A stretch of DNA of 64,000 bases. Source: CAWHHZ01 sp963829355 (lineage in GTDB: Bacteria > Acidobacteriota > Thermoanaerobaculia > Gp7-AA8 > JAHWKK01). This document shows positions 26,884 to 36,149 of the stretch, in pieces. The notes beneath the pieces are model-generated. The model was not told the DNA's origin, made no database searches, and saw only the letters and a list, made by a program, of their open reading frames with translations. The position numbers and the translations under genes are program-made. The first letter of the stretch is position 1. Each line of letters starts with the position of its first letter. Where the stretch lies: the NCBI GenBank assembly GCA_963829355.1, contig CAWHHZ010000021.1, positions 62,001-126,000 of the forward strand. Direction: 5' to 3'.

Positions 26884-27927
26884 ATGATTGATCGAAGGTC
26901 GTTTGGAAAACTAGTCGCTGCTGCTGGTGTCGCTGCCGTCGCTTCGCCTCGATGGGCTGCGCCCGCACCTTCAGAGAACCTCCGGAGTCATCAAGCCACG
27001 GGTGCTCCGAAAGGGTGACACGATCGGGATGCCGGCGCCGGCATCGAACGCCTTCGAGCCGGATCGGATCCGACTCGCGAAGGAACAGGTCGAGGCGCTC
27101 GGGTTCAAAGTCGTTCTCGGAAATACGTGTTCGAGAAGCATGGCTATTTCGCCGGTACGGATGAACAGCGGGCCTCGGATGTGAACGCGATGTTTGCCGA
27201 CGATGCGATCGACGGGATCTTTTTCTTCACCGGAGGATGGGGGACGCCGCGAATTCTTCCGCATCTCGATTTCGAGATGATCCGCCGCAATCCGAAAGTG
27301 ATTCTCGGCTACAGCGACATCACCGGTCTTCTCTATCCGATTCATCAGGAGACGGGTCTCGTGACGTTTCACGGGCCGGTAGCGGCGTCGAACATCCGTC
27401 CCTGGACGCGTGAGCAGCTCGAGCGCGTGGTCATGTCGACCGATCCGATCGGGGTTCTGGGGAATCCGGAAAAGTCTCCCGACGATCTGGTGGAACGATT
27501 CTTCCGCATCATCCCGATCCGTCCCGGAGTCGCCACGGGACGCCTCATCGGTGGAAACCTCACGCTCGTCTCGGTCCTGATGGGGACACCCTGGGAGATC
27601 GAGACCGAAGGGAAAATTCTCTTCATCGAGGATATCCACGAGGGCCTGTATCGCATCGACCGCATGCTCACGCAGCTCGGTCTCGCAGGGAAACTCGCCA
27701 AGGTCGCCGGGGTCATCTTCGGCTACTGCACCGACTGTCCCTCGGAAGGACCGGGGTTCAGCCTCGAGGAGATTCTCCGCCAGCACCTCGAGCCACTCGG
27801 TGTTCCTGTGATGTCGGGGCTCGCATTCGGCCATATCAACCAGATGCTGACCCTTCCGCTCGGGCTCGAGGCCACGATGGACGCCGGCGCGGGAACGCTC
27901 ACAATCAACGAATCCGCGGTGGTCTAG
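26884..27927 (+). CDS. LD-carboxypeptidase (S66 family), Tat-type signal, two frameshifts
   Basis: Cleaves the terminal D-alanine of peptidoglycan tetrapeptides. ATG 26884 opens with MIDRRSFGKLVAAAGVAAVASP, a twin-arginine-like signal. The body carries S66 blocks: KPRVLRKGDTIGMPAPAS, RASDVNAMFADDAIDGIFFFTGGWGTPRILPHLD, the nucleophile region VILGYSDITGLLYPIHQETGLVTFHGP and LFIEDIHEGLYRIDRMLTQL. The frame shifts near 26985 and again near 27110-27127, where RKYVFEKHGYFAGTDEQ is the correct continuation. With both corrections the protein is about 347 aa, normal for an exported member. The shifts are probably indel errors. It lies 57 bases after the dehydrogenase gene. Confidence 0.85.
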
Positions 27928-27935
27928 TGTCGCGG

Positions 27936-28050
27936 GGGTCGGGCCTGCGGCCCGATGTCGTGGGCCCGTACCGGTCCACGACGAAGTGTACCGGAGCGAT
28001 GGCTACCGTAGGCTGGCGGGACGCCAGCCTACATCGCGCGGGACGCGCGA
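27936..28050. repeat. Constant-loop hairpin cluster
   Basis: Three palindromes between convergent genes: CGGGCC-TGC-GGCCCG (27940-27954), TAGGCTGGCG-GGA-CGCCAGCCTA (28009-28031) and CGCGCG-GGA-CGCGCG (28035-28049). The last, with its CCCACAC flank, is the exact inverse of a segment at 11570-11590. They may serve as a shared terminator, although T-tracts are missing. Confidence 0.75.
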
Positions 28051-28066
28051 CCCACACGTAGCACTT

Positions 28067-29368
28067 TTAAGCATCCTCTTCCTCGACGAGGGGAGGCATT
28101 GGGCCACCGACGGCTCGTCCGATGCCCCACAGGACGGCTCCGACGGCGAGCCCAACGCCGGCGGCGATCAGGTGCTGTGTATTGAGTGTGAAGAAGAGGC
28201 CGAGAGAGATGATGACGCCGAGGATCGGGATCAGCAGACCTCCAGGGGCCTGGAATCCTTCGTTGATCGTTCTGAGCTTCGGCACGGCGGCCGCGGTGAA
28301 GAGATACGTCGTCAGTCTTGCGACGGCGGAGAGGATCGCGAGTGCGGTGAATGATCCGATGATGGCGACGGGGATCGCGACTCCCACGATCAGGAAGATT
28401 GCAAAGACGGGTGTGCGGGCGTTCTCGTGGATCCACGCCACCCATCGGTATGGCGACCGCTCGAGACCGAGCGCGTAGACCATTCTGGAGGACTCGAGAA
28501 CCGTCCCGAGATTGGTTCCGAGGATCGAGATGATGGCGCCGATCGAGATCAGCAGGGCGCCACCCGTTCCCATGACTGCGAATGCCGCGTCGGCGATCGG
28601 CGTCGTTCGGGCAGAGAGATCGGGGAGGGCGGAGAGGGCGGCAAACTGCACGAGCGAATAGACCGCCGCGATCGCCACGATTCCGACGAGGAGTGCCATT
28701 GGCAACTGCTTTCGCGGGTTCTTGTACTCTCCCGCCGGAACCCCCAGATTCTCGAAGCCGGCGTATGCGAAGAGAAGCAGCAGTGCGGCTTCGTTCCAGC
28801 GCGCGTCGGCGCCGGGGATCTTCAGCGATGCGGGGATCGGATTCGTCTTCATCACCACGATCGCGATGAGGACGAAAGCGAGCAGGGGGACGAGCTTGCC
28901 GATCGTGAAGGCGTAGATGGTGCGTGCCCCGTACTTGACGCCGCTCGCGTGAATGACAGCGAAGAGGCCGAGCGACCCCGCGATGAGCAGCGCCCGGGCA
29001 AGGCTGCCGCTCGCGGCAGGGACCACCCGCGCGAGGGAGTCGACGAAACCGTTCGAGAGGGCCGCAAGAGAGGAGATGCGTGCGAGGGTATTCATCCAGC
29101 CGGTCTCGAAGCCGATGAAGTCACCGAACGCGGTGCGAGTGTAGAGGTACGCGCCTCCAGGCTGACTGAAGTGGCTCGCCGCTTCCGAGAAGCAGAGAGC
29201 CAGGATGAACACGGGGATCGAAAAGAGGAGCGGAGCCCACAGAGAAAACGGACCGATCAGGTCGAACGATCTCGACGGGAGAAGGTACACGCCGCTACCG
29301 ACCACCGCATTGATACAGAGGGCGACCAAGCCCCCAGAAACCGACTGTGCGGACGAGTTTCGGACCAC
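28067..29368 (-). CDS. APC-superfamily amino acid permease
   Basis: 433 aa transporter with about 12 hydrophobic segments. The first helix GLVALCINAVVGSGVYLLPSRSFDLIG contains the APC substrate-backbone motif GSG, followed by EAASHFSQPGGAYLYTRTAFGDFIGFETGWMN, the consensus amphipathic loop; later FAYAGFENLGVPAGEYKNPRKQLP is the helix-6/loop signature. The start is a GTG at 29368; an internal start a few codons on is possible. Substrate not deducible. The neighbouring intergenic space at its 3' end carries hairpins shared with the convergent LD-carboxypeptidase gene; no co-transcribed partner. Confidence 0.9.
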   Translation of the reverse strand: MVRNSSAQSVSGGLVALCINAVVGSGVYLLPSRSFDLIGPFSLWAPLLFSIPVFILALCFSEAASHFSQPGGAYLYTRTAFGDFIGFETGWMNTLARISSLAALSNGFVDSLARVVPAASGSLARALLIAGSLGLFAVIHASGVKYGARTIYAFTIGKLVPLLAFVLIAIVVMKTNPIPASLKIPGADARWNEAALLLLFAYAGFENLGVPAGEYKNPRKQLPMALLVGIVAIAAVYSLVQFAALSALPDLSARTTPIADAAFAVMGTGGALLISIGAIISILGTNLGTVLESSRMVYALGLERSPYRWVAWIHENARTPVFAIFLIVGVAIPVAIIGSFTALAILSAVARLTTYLFTAAAVPKLRTINEGFQAPGGLLIPILGVIISLGLFFTLNTQHLIAAGVGLAVGAVLWGIGRAVGGPMPPLVEEEDA

Positions 29369-29487
29369 GAGATCTCACACCAGGCGCGTCATTCATCCGG
29401 GTATTGTAGGGAAATTCGAAAATCGACGGCTGGAGGTCCGGGGCCGAAGGCCGCCGGGGGAGGTCTGCTCTGAAAAGGACCCCGCAT

Positions 29488-29612
29488 GTCATCCTGAGCC
29501 GCCGGAGCGCAGCGGAGGACGGCCGAAGGATCGCGTTACGTCTCGACTGTCAGGACGGAAACAACGCATCAGTCAGGACGCACCCGATCCTTCGCTGGCG
29601 CTCAGGATGACA
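29488..29612. repeat. Nested palindromic intergenic element (GTCATCCTGAG family)
   Basis: A full-length member: GTCATCCTGAGCCGCCGG at the left, GAAGGATCG, inner CTGTCAGGACG and CAGTCAGGACG, CGATCCTTCG, and CTCAGGATGAC at the right. It lies in the 285-base gap between the divergent permease and cyclase genes; no promoter could be singled out there. Confidence 0.85.
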
Positions 29613-29653
29613 GACTTGTCGTGCTCGACTCGCAGGTCCCGTATGATGCCGGG

Positions 29654-30992
29654 ATGACGATCGCGCTCAGGAGGGGACCGCTCGGAGCTCTGTTCCGGGC
29701 TCTGTTCGCTCGCTTTCACGAGCTGCATGCAGACATTCCGCAGCAGTACTACCGCGCGGTCGTCGCTCTCAACTACTGCTATCTCGCCTGCCTGCTGATT
29801 CACATTGCATTGATTCCTACCTTTGCTCTGCTGGGGGAGGTGTTTCTGGCGTGGTTCAATGCGGGGAAGTGTCGTGCTGTTCTCGGTCTGCATCTACCTC
29901 AATGCTCTGCGTGGCCAGTACCGTGTGCCAGTGGCGATGGGGACGATCGAGATTCTGGTGCATGCTTCGCTCTGCATCGTCACCTTCGGCTGGGCAGCCG
30001 GTTTCCATTACTACGTCCTCGCCCTCGGTGTTTCGACGTTCATCATTCCGTGGTGGAGCGTCTCGAGAAAGCTCGCTCTCGTTGGCGGAATCGCGCTGAT
30101 CGCCGTTTCTCTCTTCGTCTACTCGAAGCTTCATCTGGCGCTGACACTCCTCGACCCGGTCACGATGTCGACGATCTACCTCGCCAACCTTCTGATCCTT
30201 TTCGGCTCACTCGGTTTGATCGGCTTTGCAGTAAGCCTCTCGGCGGCCAGAGCAGAACAGAGTCTGGATCGTGAGCGCAGGCGATCGGAATCGCTACTCC
30301 ACAACATTCTTCCAGTTCCGATTGCGGAGCGTCTGAAAAGCTCGCCCGACGTCATTGCGGACCGTTTCGAGAATGCGACGATCCTGTTCTCTGACCTCGT
30401 CGGCTTTACGAGCATGTCGGAAGGCGTGCCGGCAGAGGAGCTCGTGGGTCTTCTCAACGACATCTTCACCTCCTTCGATCGACTCGTCGACGAGGCCCGG
30501 GTGGAGAAGATCAAGACGATCGGGGATGGGTACATGGTTGCCGCGGGCTTCCCGGACGCCGATGAACGGCACGCCGAGTCGATCGCTGAGCTGGCGATCG
30601 CGATGCGGGATCGGCTGAGTGAGCTGAACGTCGAGAAGGGAAGGAGCCTGGGATTGCGGATCGGAATCCACAGCGGTCCCGTGATCGCGGGTGTGATCGG
30701 ATTTCGCAAGTTCGCCTATGACGTCTGGGGCGACACCGTGAACACTGCCAGCAGGATGGAATCGCATGGAATCCCGGGAGAGATCCATGTATCCGAGGCG
30801 ACATACCAGCTGCTTCGCGATCGCTACGTCTTCGACGCACGCGGCATCATCGAGATCAAGGGGAAAGGGCCGATGTCGACCTGGCTCCTCCGTGGAGCTC
30901 GGGCGTCCTCGCCCGATGCTCAGCCGGCGTCTCCGCCGGCTGAGATGCTCCATGAAAAAGGTGCAGTGACAGAACGAAAGGCCTCGTCATGA
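29654..30992 (+). CDS. Membrane-anchored class III adenylate cyclase (one frameshift)
   Basis: Makes cAMP from ATP. The N-terminal part has about six hydrophobic helices, interrupted by a frame change near 29865 where VVLFSVCIYLNALRGQYR continues. A linker with LLHNILPVPIAERLKSS, the typical signalling helix before cyclase domains, leads into the catalytic domain. ATILFSDLVGFTSMSEG and IGDGYMVAAGFP supply the two metal-binding Asp; EKIKTIGD gives the adenine-binding Lys, YDVWGDTVNTASRME the Asp plus the transition-state Asn and Arg. All key residues are present, so it should be active on ATP. The last 30 codons run through two perfect palindromes (30900-30944) and look like an extension created by repeat insertion. 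Confidence 0.88.
30900..30944. repeat. Two constant-loop hairpins inside the cyclase 3' end
   Basis: CGGGCG-TCCT-CGCCCG (30900-30915) and CTCAGCCGGCG-TCTC-CGCCGGCTGAG (30919-30944), the latter with 11-bp perfect arms. They are translated as part of the cyclase tail (ASSPDAQPASPPAEM). Flanking GGAGC / GCTCC adds a closing stem. Confidence 0.9.
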
Positions 30993-31252
30993 GTCGCCGT
31001 TACCGTCAGGACATCCTCGATCGTCTGGAGACATTTGCCATCTTCCCCCGCCCGCACACCGATCCCGTCATGGTTCGTGATTTCGTGAAATCTCTGCACA
31101 CCATGGAGATCCGGACGATGCGCGTGGATCAGCAGCGACGGGAGCGGGCCGGCGACAGTAGCGGACGGAAAGAGTACAGGGACCAGGTCATCAGGCTTCG
31201 AGAAAAATACGAGGTGCTGTCGATCCCGGTTCAATGGTGGACCGAGGAGTGA
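30989..31252 (+). CDS. Hypothetical 87-residue basic protein
   Basis: Begins with an ATG overlapping the cyclase stop (ATGA), so it is coupled to it. The sequence is soluble, helical and charged (YRQDILDRLETFAIFPRPHTDPVMVRDFVKSLHTME, then REYRDQVIRLREKYEVLSIPVQWW). No domain is recognised. The middle (DFVKSLHTMEIRTMRVDQQ) looks like a short DNA- or protein-binding helix. The operon link suggests a role with cAMP signalling, but this is position only. Confidence 0.6.
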   Translation: MSRRYRQDILDRLETFAIFPRPHTDPVMVRDFVKSLHTMEIRTMRVDQQRRERAGDSSGRKEYRDQVIRLREKYEVLSIPVQWWTEE

Positions 31253-31292
31253 GTCGAGAAACGCCTGGGACGGGGAAGCGGCGTGGTCTCGC

Positions 31293-31664
31293 TCAGCGGG
31301 ACTCGTCAGGCTCAGGAGTGGCTTTGCCGAAGATTTTTCTCCACGCATCCATCCCTCCGCGGAGTTGTCGCGCCTCGAATCCGTGTCGCCGGAGAAGGCG
31401 AACGGCCGGGATCGAGCGGTGGGCCGTCTTGCAGATCGCGACGATGATTGACGAATCGGGTATCTGCAGATCATCGAGGGAGCTTGATAATTGCTGTACC
31501 GGAACGGACCGGGCACCGGGAAGATGGCCGCGATCAAACTCGAGCGTGGTCCGGACGTCGAGCAGAACCACGGGCTCGTCCCGCTCGAGCATGCGTCGAA
31601 GCTCGTCCGGAGAGATCTCGGGTACCGAGCCGAATGGCAGCCACCACAGAAGCCTCTGAATCAT
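31293..31664 (-). CDS. Rhodanese-like domain protein
   Basis: 123 aa single rhodanese domain. ISPDELRRMLERDEPVVLLDVRTTLEFDRGHLPGARSVPVQQL is the canonical N-terminal half with DVR and GHLPGA; the active-site loop is CKTAHRS (catalytic Cys, six-residue loop ending in Arg/Ser), and the end GFEARQLRGGMDAWRK is the usual CH2B-like helix. Likely sulfur transfer or redox sensing in the cytoplasm. The N-terminal RLLWWLPFG may be a short membrane-touching stretch. Single gene, convergent with the cyclase-linked gene. Confidence 0.9.
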   Translation of the reverse strand: MIQRLLWWLPFGSVPEISPDELRRMLERDEPVVLLDVRTTLEFDRGHLPGARSVPVQQLSSSLDDLQIPDSSIIVAICKTAHRSIPAVRLLRRHGFEARQLRGGMDAWRKIFGKATPEPDESR

Positions 31665-31669
31665 AATAA

Positions 31670-31769
31670 GTCATCTCTGAGCGAAGCGAAGGATCGCGTA
31701 CGGCATGACTCGACCGAACTTCAGGCCAGGATAACTCCACGCGATCCTTCACAGCCTCTCAGGATGACA
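31670..31769. repeat. Palindromic intergenic element (GTCATCTCTGAG variant)
   Basis: Left arm GTCATCTCTGAGCGAAGCGAAGGATCG; centre with GCATGACTCG; right arm GATCCTTCACAGCCTCTCAGGATGAC. It mixes a GCGAAGCGAAG left arm with an ACAGCCTC right arm, an example of arms that do not match each other. Confidence 0.75.
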
Positions 31770-31835
31770 GCCGGCGATTTTCAGAGCAGCGAGGAATCTG
31801 CCGATGAGCAGAGCGTCTTCTCCGTACTCGAGGTT

Positions 31836-32246
31836 TCAGGCGATACTCTCCTCCGACTGCTCGACCCATGCAGCGAACGCGCGGTCGGCTGAACGTATGT
31901 GGTTGAGAAGCCAGCGCCGCAGGGTCTCGGTCTCAGCCGGAAGGGCAGCCAGGTCCTCCTCCGCGATCCGCGAGCGAAGCATTCTCAGCTCGTCTGTCAG
32001 CCGTCCGTGATCCGCGACGTGATTGTGATAGCCGGGGTATGAGTGTCGTCGCATCAGAATCTGCTCAGCGGCGTAGTGAGCCTCCGAGTAATCGTCGAGC
32101 TTCTCGAGCAGCTCGAGTGCGCTCTCTCGATTCGATTCCATCAATGCAGCCTCGATCTCCTCGAGCAACTGCACCTGCAACTGATGTGTCTCGTCAATCT
32201 CGCTCTCGCCCATGATCGGCAGATCGAGTGATCTTTCGTAAGCCAT
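31836..32246 (-). CDS. Bacteriohemerythrin-like protein
   Basis: 136 aa four-helix O2-binding di-iron protein. Iron ligands in order: His in DETHQLQV, the HYAAE pair (HxxxE), HNHVADH (HxxxH) and HIRSAD (HxxxD). This full set supports a functional diiron centre for oxygen sensing, storage or delivery. The start ATG at 32246 has GGGAGGGCCGGAGA upstream. It stands alone, upstream of the selA-containing stretch on the same strand, with 144 bases of spacer that hold no visible gene. Confidence 0.9.
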   Translation of the reverse strand: MAYERSLDLPIMGESEIDETHQLQVQLLEEIEAALMESNRESALELLEKLDDYSEAHYAAEQILMRRHSYPGYHNHVADHGRLTDELRMLRSRIAEEDLAALPAETETLRRWLLNHIRSADRAFAAWVEQSEESIA

Positions 32247-32390
32247 TCTCCGGCCCTCCCGGGAGGTTTGTGAAACAAGTGTAGACCACCTTCGAAACTA
32301 ACTCGATACTCACTCTCGGGTGGTGATGCATATCCGTCCGTTCTGTGACGGCGCTCCGCCCTGCCTTGGCTCGCGCGAGATGGACTTCTC

Positions 32391-33754
32391 TCAGCTTCGC
32401 GTCACTGCGCCCAGCGCCGTAGCCACGGCCTCGTCCTGTTCAGGGAGAATCGTCCGGAAGTCGAGGATGAGTCTGTCGTCCTGGATCCGGCCGAGGACCG
32501 GCTGATCCTGGCGGCGGAGACGTTCCGCGAGCGAGGCTGCATCCGACCGGAACGACAGCGCAATGCTCGGAATCGTTTCGGTCGGCGTCGTTCCACCCCC
32601 GACGACCGCCTCGGTTTCAACGATCTCGCACTCGTGATCCGCGGCAACTCGAGCAGCCCGCTTCCATAAGGTCTCGATCGATGCGGACAGCATCTGGTAA
32701 ATCGGGATCTCCGACTCGTAATGTTCTCTGAGAAACGATGCGAGAGCGGCCGTGACGTAGCAGAACGATTCCTTGCCGGGGCGGAACGCTCTCATGAGTG
32801 GATGTCTGCGGCACTTCTCGATGAGATCCGCTCGTCCGAGCAGCAGGCCTCCCTGGCTCGAGCCGATCAGCTTGTCGGTCGAGCAGGTCACCAGATCGAC
32901 ACCCATCGCGATCAGCTCGGCGATCGTATCGTGCCGTGGAAGCCCGTATTTCTCCAGATCGACGACACGTCCGCTCCCCTCGTCGAGGATCAGCGGAACA
33001 TCGTTCGTTTGCGCGATCCCGATCAAATCGCGGATGGCGGGGTGTTCGGTGAAACCGACAATCCTGAAGTTCGACTGGTGGACCACGAGGAGTGCGCCCG
33101 TGTTCTGCGTCATCGCATGCTGATAGTCGCGTGGCACGGGTCCGGTTCGTCGTGCCGACTTCTCTGAGGATCGCCCCGCCCTGTTGGATGATGTCCGGCA
33201 CACGGAATGCGCCTCCGATCTCGACGAGCTCACCGCGCGAGACGATGACCTCCCGGCCTGCGGCGATCGCTGAGAGCGACAGCAGGAGTCCGGCGGCGTT
33301 GTTGTTGACCAGCAGTGCTGATTCGCAGCCGAAGAGCGCGGTCGCCACCTTCTCGATGTGGTGGTGCCGCGAGCCTCTCGAGCCGCTGTCGAGGTCGAGC
33401 TCGAGGTTCGAGTAGCCCGCCAGAACCTCTTCGGCAGCACGCTGATGAGCGCGACTCACTGGAGAGCGGCCGAGGTTCGTGTGGATGAGAACCCCTGTGG
33501 CGTTGATGACGGAGCGAAGAGCGGGACGCTGGGATTCGCTCGAGCTCGCTCGCTGCAGCACGAACGAGCTCGTCGAGATCGAACTCGATGCCCCGGGACC
33601 GGATCTCGTCGAGGATTGAGCGGACTTCATCCTTGACGGACTCGCGGCCGTACATGCGCAGCAGCGGATCGATCGACTCGGACGAAAGAATCGTCTCCAT
33701 CGAGGGGATTTTCCGAAGTCGCTCGGTTTGCTCCTGGGTGACAGTGTCCGCCAT
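32391..33754 (-). CDS. selA: Selenocysteine synthase SelA (two frameshifts)
   Basis: PLP enzyme converting Ser-tRNA(Sec) to selenocysteyl-tRNA(Sec). Three frames join into one SelA of about 454 aa: N-terminal TERLRKIPSMETILSSES (from ATG 33754), frame change near 33525-33535, then ALRSVINATGVLIHTNLGRSPVS and VREVGTTNRTR-type text, second change near 33140-33148, then RDYQHAMTQNTGALLVVHQSNFRIVGFTE, LDEGSGRVVDL, the PLP lysine motif CSTDKLIGSSQGGLLLGR and the C-terminal LILDFRTILPEQDE. All key motifs are intact, so indel error is more likely than decay. SelB, SelD and tRNA(Sec) genes are not visible here. Divergent from the MXAN_5187-like gene. Confidence 0.9.
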
Positions 33755-33810
33755 GATGAAATTATTGGATGCCCCGAGGGGTCCGTATATTGTAAGGTTC
33801 GAAACGATCA

Positions 33811-34434
33811 ATGCGAAATCCCCAGATGGAGCAGATCGCCAAGCTCGAGGAGACGATCCGGAAGCTCAAGACGATGTACGACCAGTTTTTCGCCGGGACG
33901 AGGCCTCTTCCTCCATCCGAAGAGAGGAAGCGCGTCGAGCGGGCGATCCGAGACATGGGGCAGGAACGTATCCGGGATAATGCGACACGGTTCCGGTTCA
34001 ATAATCTCGTCAACAAATGGACCATGTTCCAGGAGCTCTGGAACCGCAAAATGCGGGAAAAGGAGGAAGGTCCCCTCAATTACAGAAAGCGGGTGGAGGC
34101 TTTCGAGCAGGCGGGTGAGGCGCTGCGCCGAAGCGCCGCTGCCGATGAGCGCCCTGCACCGAACCGCGTAACCAGCGACGATGGCCAATCGTACTTACAG
34201 GTAACGAGCTCTTCGAGCGGGAGTGAGATTCAGGCGCTCCACGACGAGATCGTCAGGGCGTCGAGTGCTGCCGGCACCAAAGCGGCGTCCCTGGGGCAGG
34301 TATCGACCATGATCGAATCGCAACTGGAAAAACTGAAGGAACGTTACGGCTCGAGCTCGATCGGTTTTCGAGTCGAGGTCGTCGAGGGGAAGGTCAAGCT
34401 GAAAGCGAAACCCCTTGGCGACTCAGGAAGGTAG
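33811..34434 (+). CDS. MXAN_5187-type conserved protein
   Basis: 207 aa soluble protein with an N-terminal region typical of the MXAN_5187 C-terminal family: EETIRKLKTMYDQFFAGTRPLPPSEERKRVERAIRDMG, FRFNNLVNKWTMFQELWNRKMREKEEGP. The middle (residues about 95-140) is low complexity, and the C-terminus (STMIESQLEKLKERYGSSSIGFRVEVVEGKVKLKAKPLG) is a second small fold. The role is unknown; in myxobacteria relatives accompany PilZ and motility-type proteins. It is followed after 2 bases by a TPR lipoprotein gene and is probably co-transcribed with it. Confidence 0.75.
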   Translation: MRNPQMEQIAKLEETIRKLKTMYDQFFAGTRPLPPSEERKRVERAIRDMGQERIRDNATRFRFNNLVNKWTMFQELWNRKMREKEEGPLNYRKRVEAFEQAGEALRRSAAADERPAPNRVTSDDGQSYLQVTSSSSGSEIQALHDEIVRASSAAGTKAASLGQVSTMIESQLEKLKERYGSSSIGFRVEVVEGKVKLKAKPLGDSGR

Positions 34435-34436
34435 GA

Positions 34437-35215
34437 ATGAAGAAAAGATTATCAAGCGCTGTTCTTGCGCTTTTCGCGGTCGCCGTCGTCAGCACGGGAT
34501 GCAGCTCCATACAGAATCGGAGTTGCGAAGGTGATGGATGACGATTCATATGCGGAACAGCCGTTCTACTACCGCTATCTGCATCCCGAAACCTCTGCAC
34601 TGGATGCCGAGATCGTCAGGACGTACGATGCGGTGCGGAATGACAAGGATTCCGCCGAGTTGCACAATCGGCTCGGAGCTCTCCTGATCGAAAAGGGATT
34701 CCCGAAAGATGCAGAGAGGGAGTTTCATCGAGCGACGTGGGCCGATCCGGCGTTCTTTCCGGCGCGCTACAACATCGCCATGGCGCGTCAGGCGAGGGGT
34801 GATGAAGCAGGCACGATGCGCGCGCTTCGTCAGACTCTGGATGCGAAGCCGGGACACTCCGCCGCTCATTTTCAGCTCGCCCTGATGCTCGAGAAACGAG
34901 GAAGAACGGAACGAGGCACTCGATCATTACGTGACGGCCTACCGGCTCAACGAGTCGCTGCTCGACGTGAGGGTCAATCCGCTGATTCTCGATTCCGGCC
35001 TCGTCGATCTCGCTCTGATCGAGCTTTATCCCGATGAGCATCGGTCCGGGCACTCCAGTTCGAGCCGCCCCCGCAAGGTTACATTCGCCCCGAGAAGTGG
35101 TCCTGCCGGCGCGCCCGAGGCGCCGTCAGAAATCGCCGAGCCCGAGGAGATCGTCACTCCTGCACCTCCGGTGACGGAGCCGCCATCCCCTCCGCCGGCC
35201 GATCCACAGCAGTAA
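34437..35215 (+). CDS. TPR-containing lipoprotein (two frameshifts)
   Basis: ATG 34437 begins MKKRLSSAVLALFAVAVVSTGCSS, a textbook lipoprotein signal with lipobox STGC. The frame then shifts near 34515 to continue IGVAKVMDDDSYAEQPFYYRYLHPETSA and two TPR-like helical repeats (AELHNRLGALLIEKGFPKDAEREFHRATWADPAFFPARYNIA; EAGTMRALRQTLDAKPGHSAAHFQLALMLEKRG). A second shift near 34905 continues VTAYRLNESLLDVRVNPLILDSG to a Pro-rich tail and the stop at 35213-35215. TPR lipoproteins act as scaffolds in envelope or type IV pilus assembly. It ends at a strong terminator. Confidence 0.8.
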
Positions 35216-35227
35216 CTACGATCAAAA

Positions 35228-35261
35228 ATAAAAAACGCGGCCCGGGAGGGCCGCTTTTTTA
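35228..35261. terminator. Bidirectional intrinsic terminator
   Basis: GCGGCC (35237-35242) pairs with GGCCGC (35249-35254) around CGGGAG, with six T on the plus strand after it and a run of A before it (AAAAATAAAAAA). It therefore works for the plus-strand TPR gene and, on the minus strand, for carD. Confidence 0.93.
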
Positions 35262-35282
35262 TTTCGGGAGATTTCCGGGGAA

Positions 35283-35810
35283 TCAGTGGCTCTGTACTGC
35301 GTCCGGTTCCTTTGCTCCTAGCGCCTTGTCGAGGGACCGCTCGATCAGATTCTCGGCGGATTCCTCATCGATGCCTCTCACGATCGCGACCTCAGAGACG
35401 ATGAGGTGCTTCGCGCGCTCGTACATCTTCTTTTCACGGAACGAGAGGGTCTTCCGGCGGGAGATCTGGGTGAGATTCTTCAGAACGTCAGCCACATCCT
35501 CCAGGCGTCCGCTCTTCATCTTTTCGAGATTCTCGCGGTAGCGGTCCTTCCAGTCACGAGCCTTGCGGTTCTCCTTCTTCTCGAGCTGGGTCAGGAGGGC
35601 CTTGATTTCTTTTTTGGGATAGAGACGCCGCAGTCCGACGCGCTCCGTGTTATGGATCGGAACCATCAGTTTTGAATCGTTGGCGAGAAGCCGCAGATGA
35701 TAAAACTCGCTGCGGACACCGTCGATGCTGCTCTCACCCACCTGTTCGACGACAGTTACGCCGTGGTTGGGATAGACAACTTTGTCACCGACCTTGAAAC
35801 TCAATCGCAA
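35283..35810 (-). CDS. carD: CarD-family transcriptional regulator
   Basis: 175 aa RNA-polymerase-binding regulator. The N-terminal RID/Tudor-like domain is clear: FKVGDKVVYPNHGVTVVEQVGE, SEFYHLRLLANDSKLMVPIHNTERVGLRRL. The helical C-terminal DNA-binding part follows, with WKDRYRENLEKMKSGRLEDVADVLKNLTQISRRKTLSFREKKMYERAKHLIVSEVAIV. CarD stabilises open complexes, classically at rRNA promoters. The start appears to be a TTG at 35810 following GGAGTATCC. Its 3' end uses the shared terminator at 35228-35261. Confidence 0.92.
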   Translation of the reverse strand: MRLSFKVGDKVVYPNHGVTVVEQVGESSIDGVRSEFYHLRLLANDSKLMVPIHNTERVGLRRLYPKKEIKALLTQLEKKENRKARDWKDRYRENLEKMKSGRLEDVADVLKNLTQISRRKTLSFREKKMYERAKHLIVSEVAIVRGIDEESAENLIERSLDKALGAKEPDAVQSH

Positions 35811-36149
35811 TGGATACTCCTTCCGGGCCTCGGGGGTTTTACTGGGCAGACTCCTGACCGGCTAGAGGGACGAAACCCATGAAAGGGTGCGGCTTCCAAC
35901 CGCCAGGATGTTGGTTTCGTGGAACGTGGGCTCGAGATGAGCCAATGGCCATTCTAACATACGCCCGGCAGCATTTGAAGGGCGGAGCAGCGGTGGACGG
36001 TCGAAGGATCGGGAAGTTTGCCGACTGTCAGGACGGAAAGAGCGTGACAGTCAGGACGGACCCGATCCTTCGCTGCGCTCAGGATGACACTCCTCTTTAG
36101 AGTGTTTGGATGCGGGGATGAACCTGATTTCGAGACTTTCCGGTATCCT
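35811..36149. repeat. Gap of about 340 bases with a palindromic element at 35981-36089
   Basis: Holds a nested palindrome with a worn left arm (GAGCAGCGGTGGACGGTCGAAGGATCG), inner CTGTCAGGACGG and ACAGTCAGGACGG, and the right arm CGATCCTTCGCTGCGCTCAGGATGAC ending at 36089. The rest is plain spacer upstream of carD, including GGGATG-type text, with no gene I can support. Confidence 0.7.
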
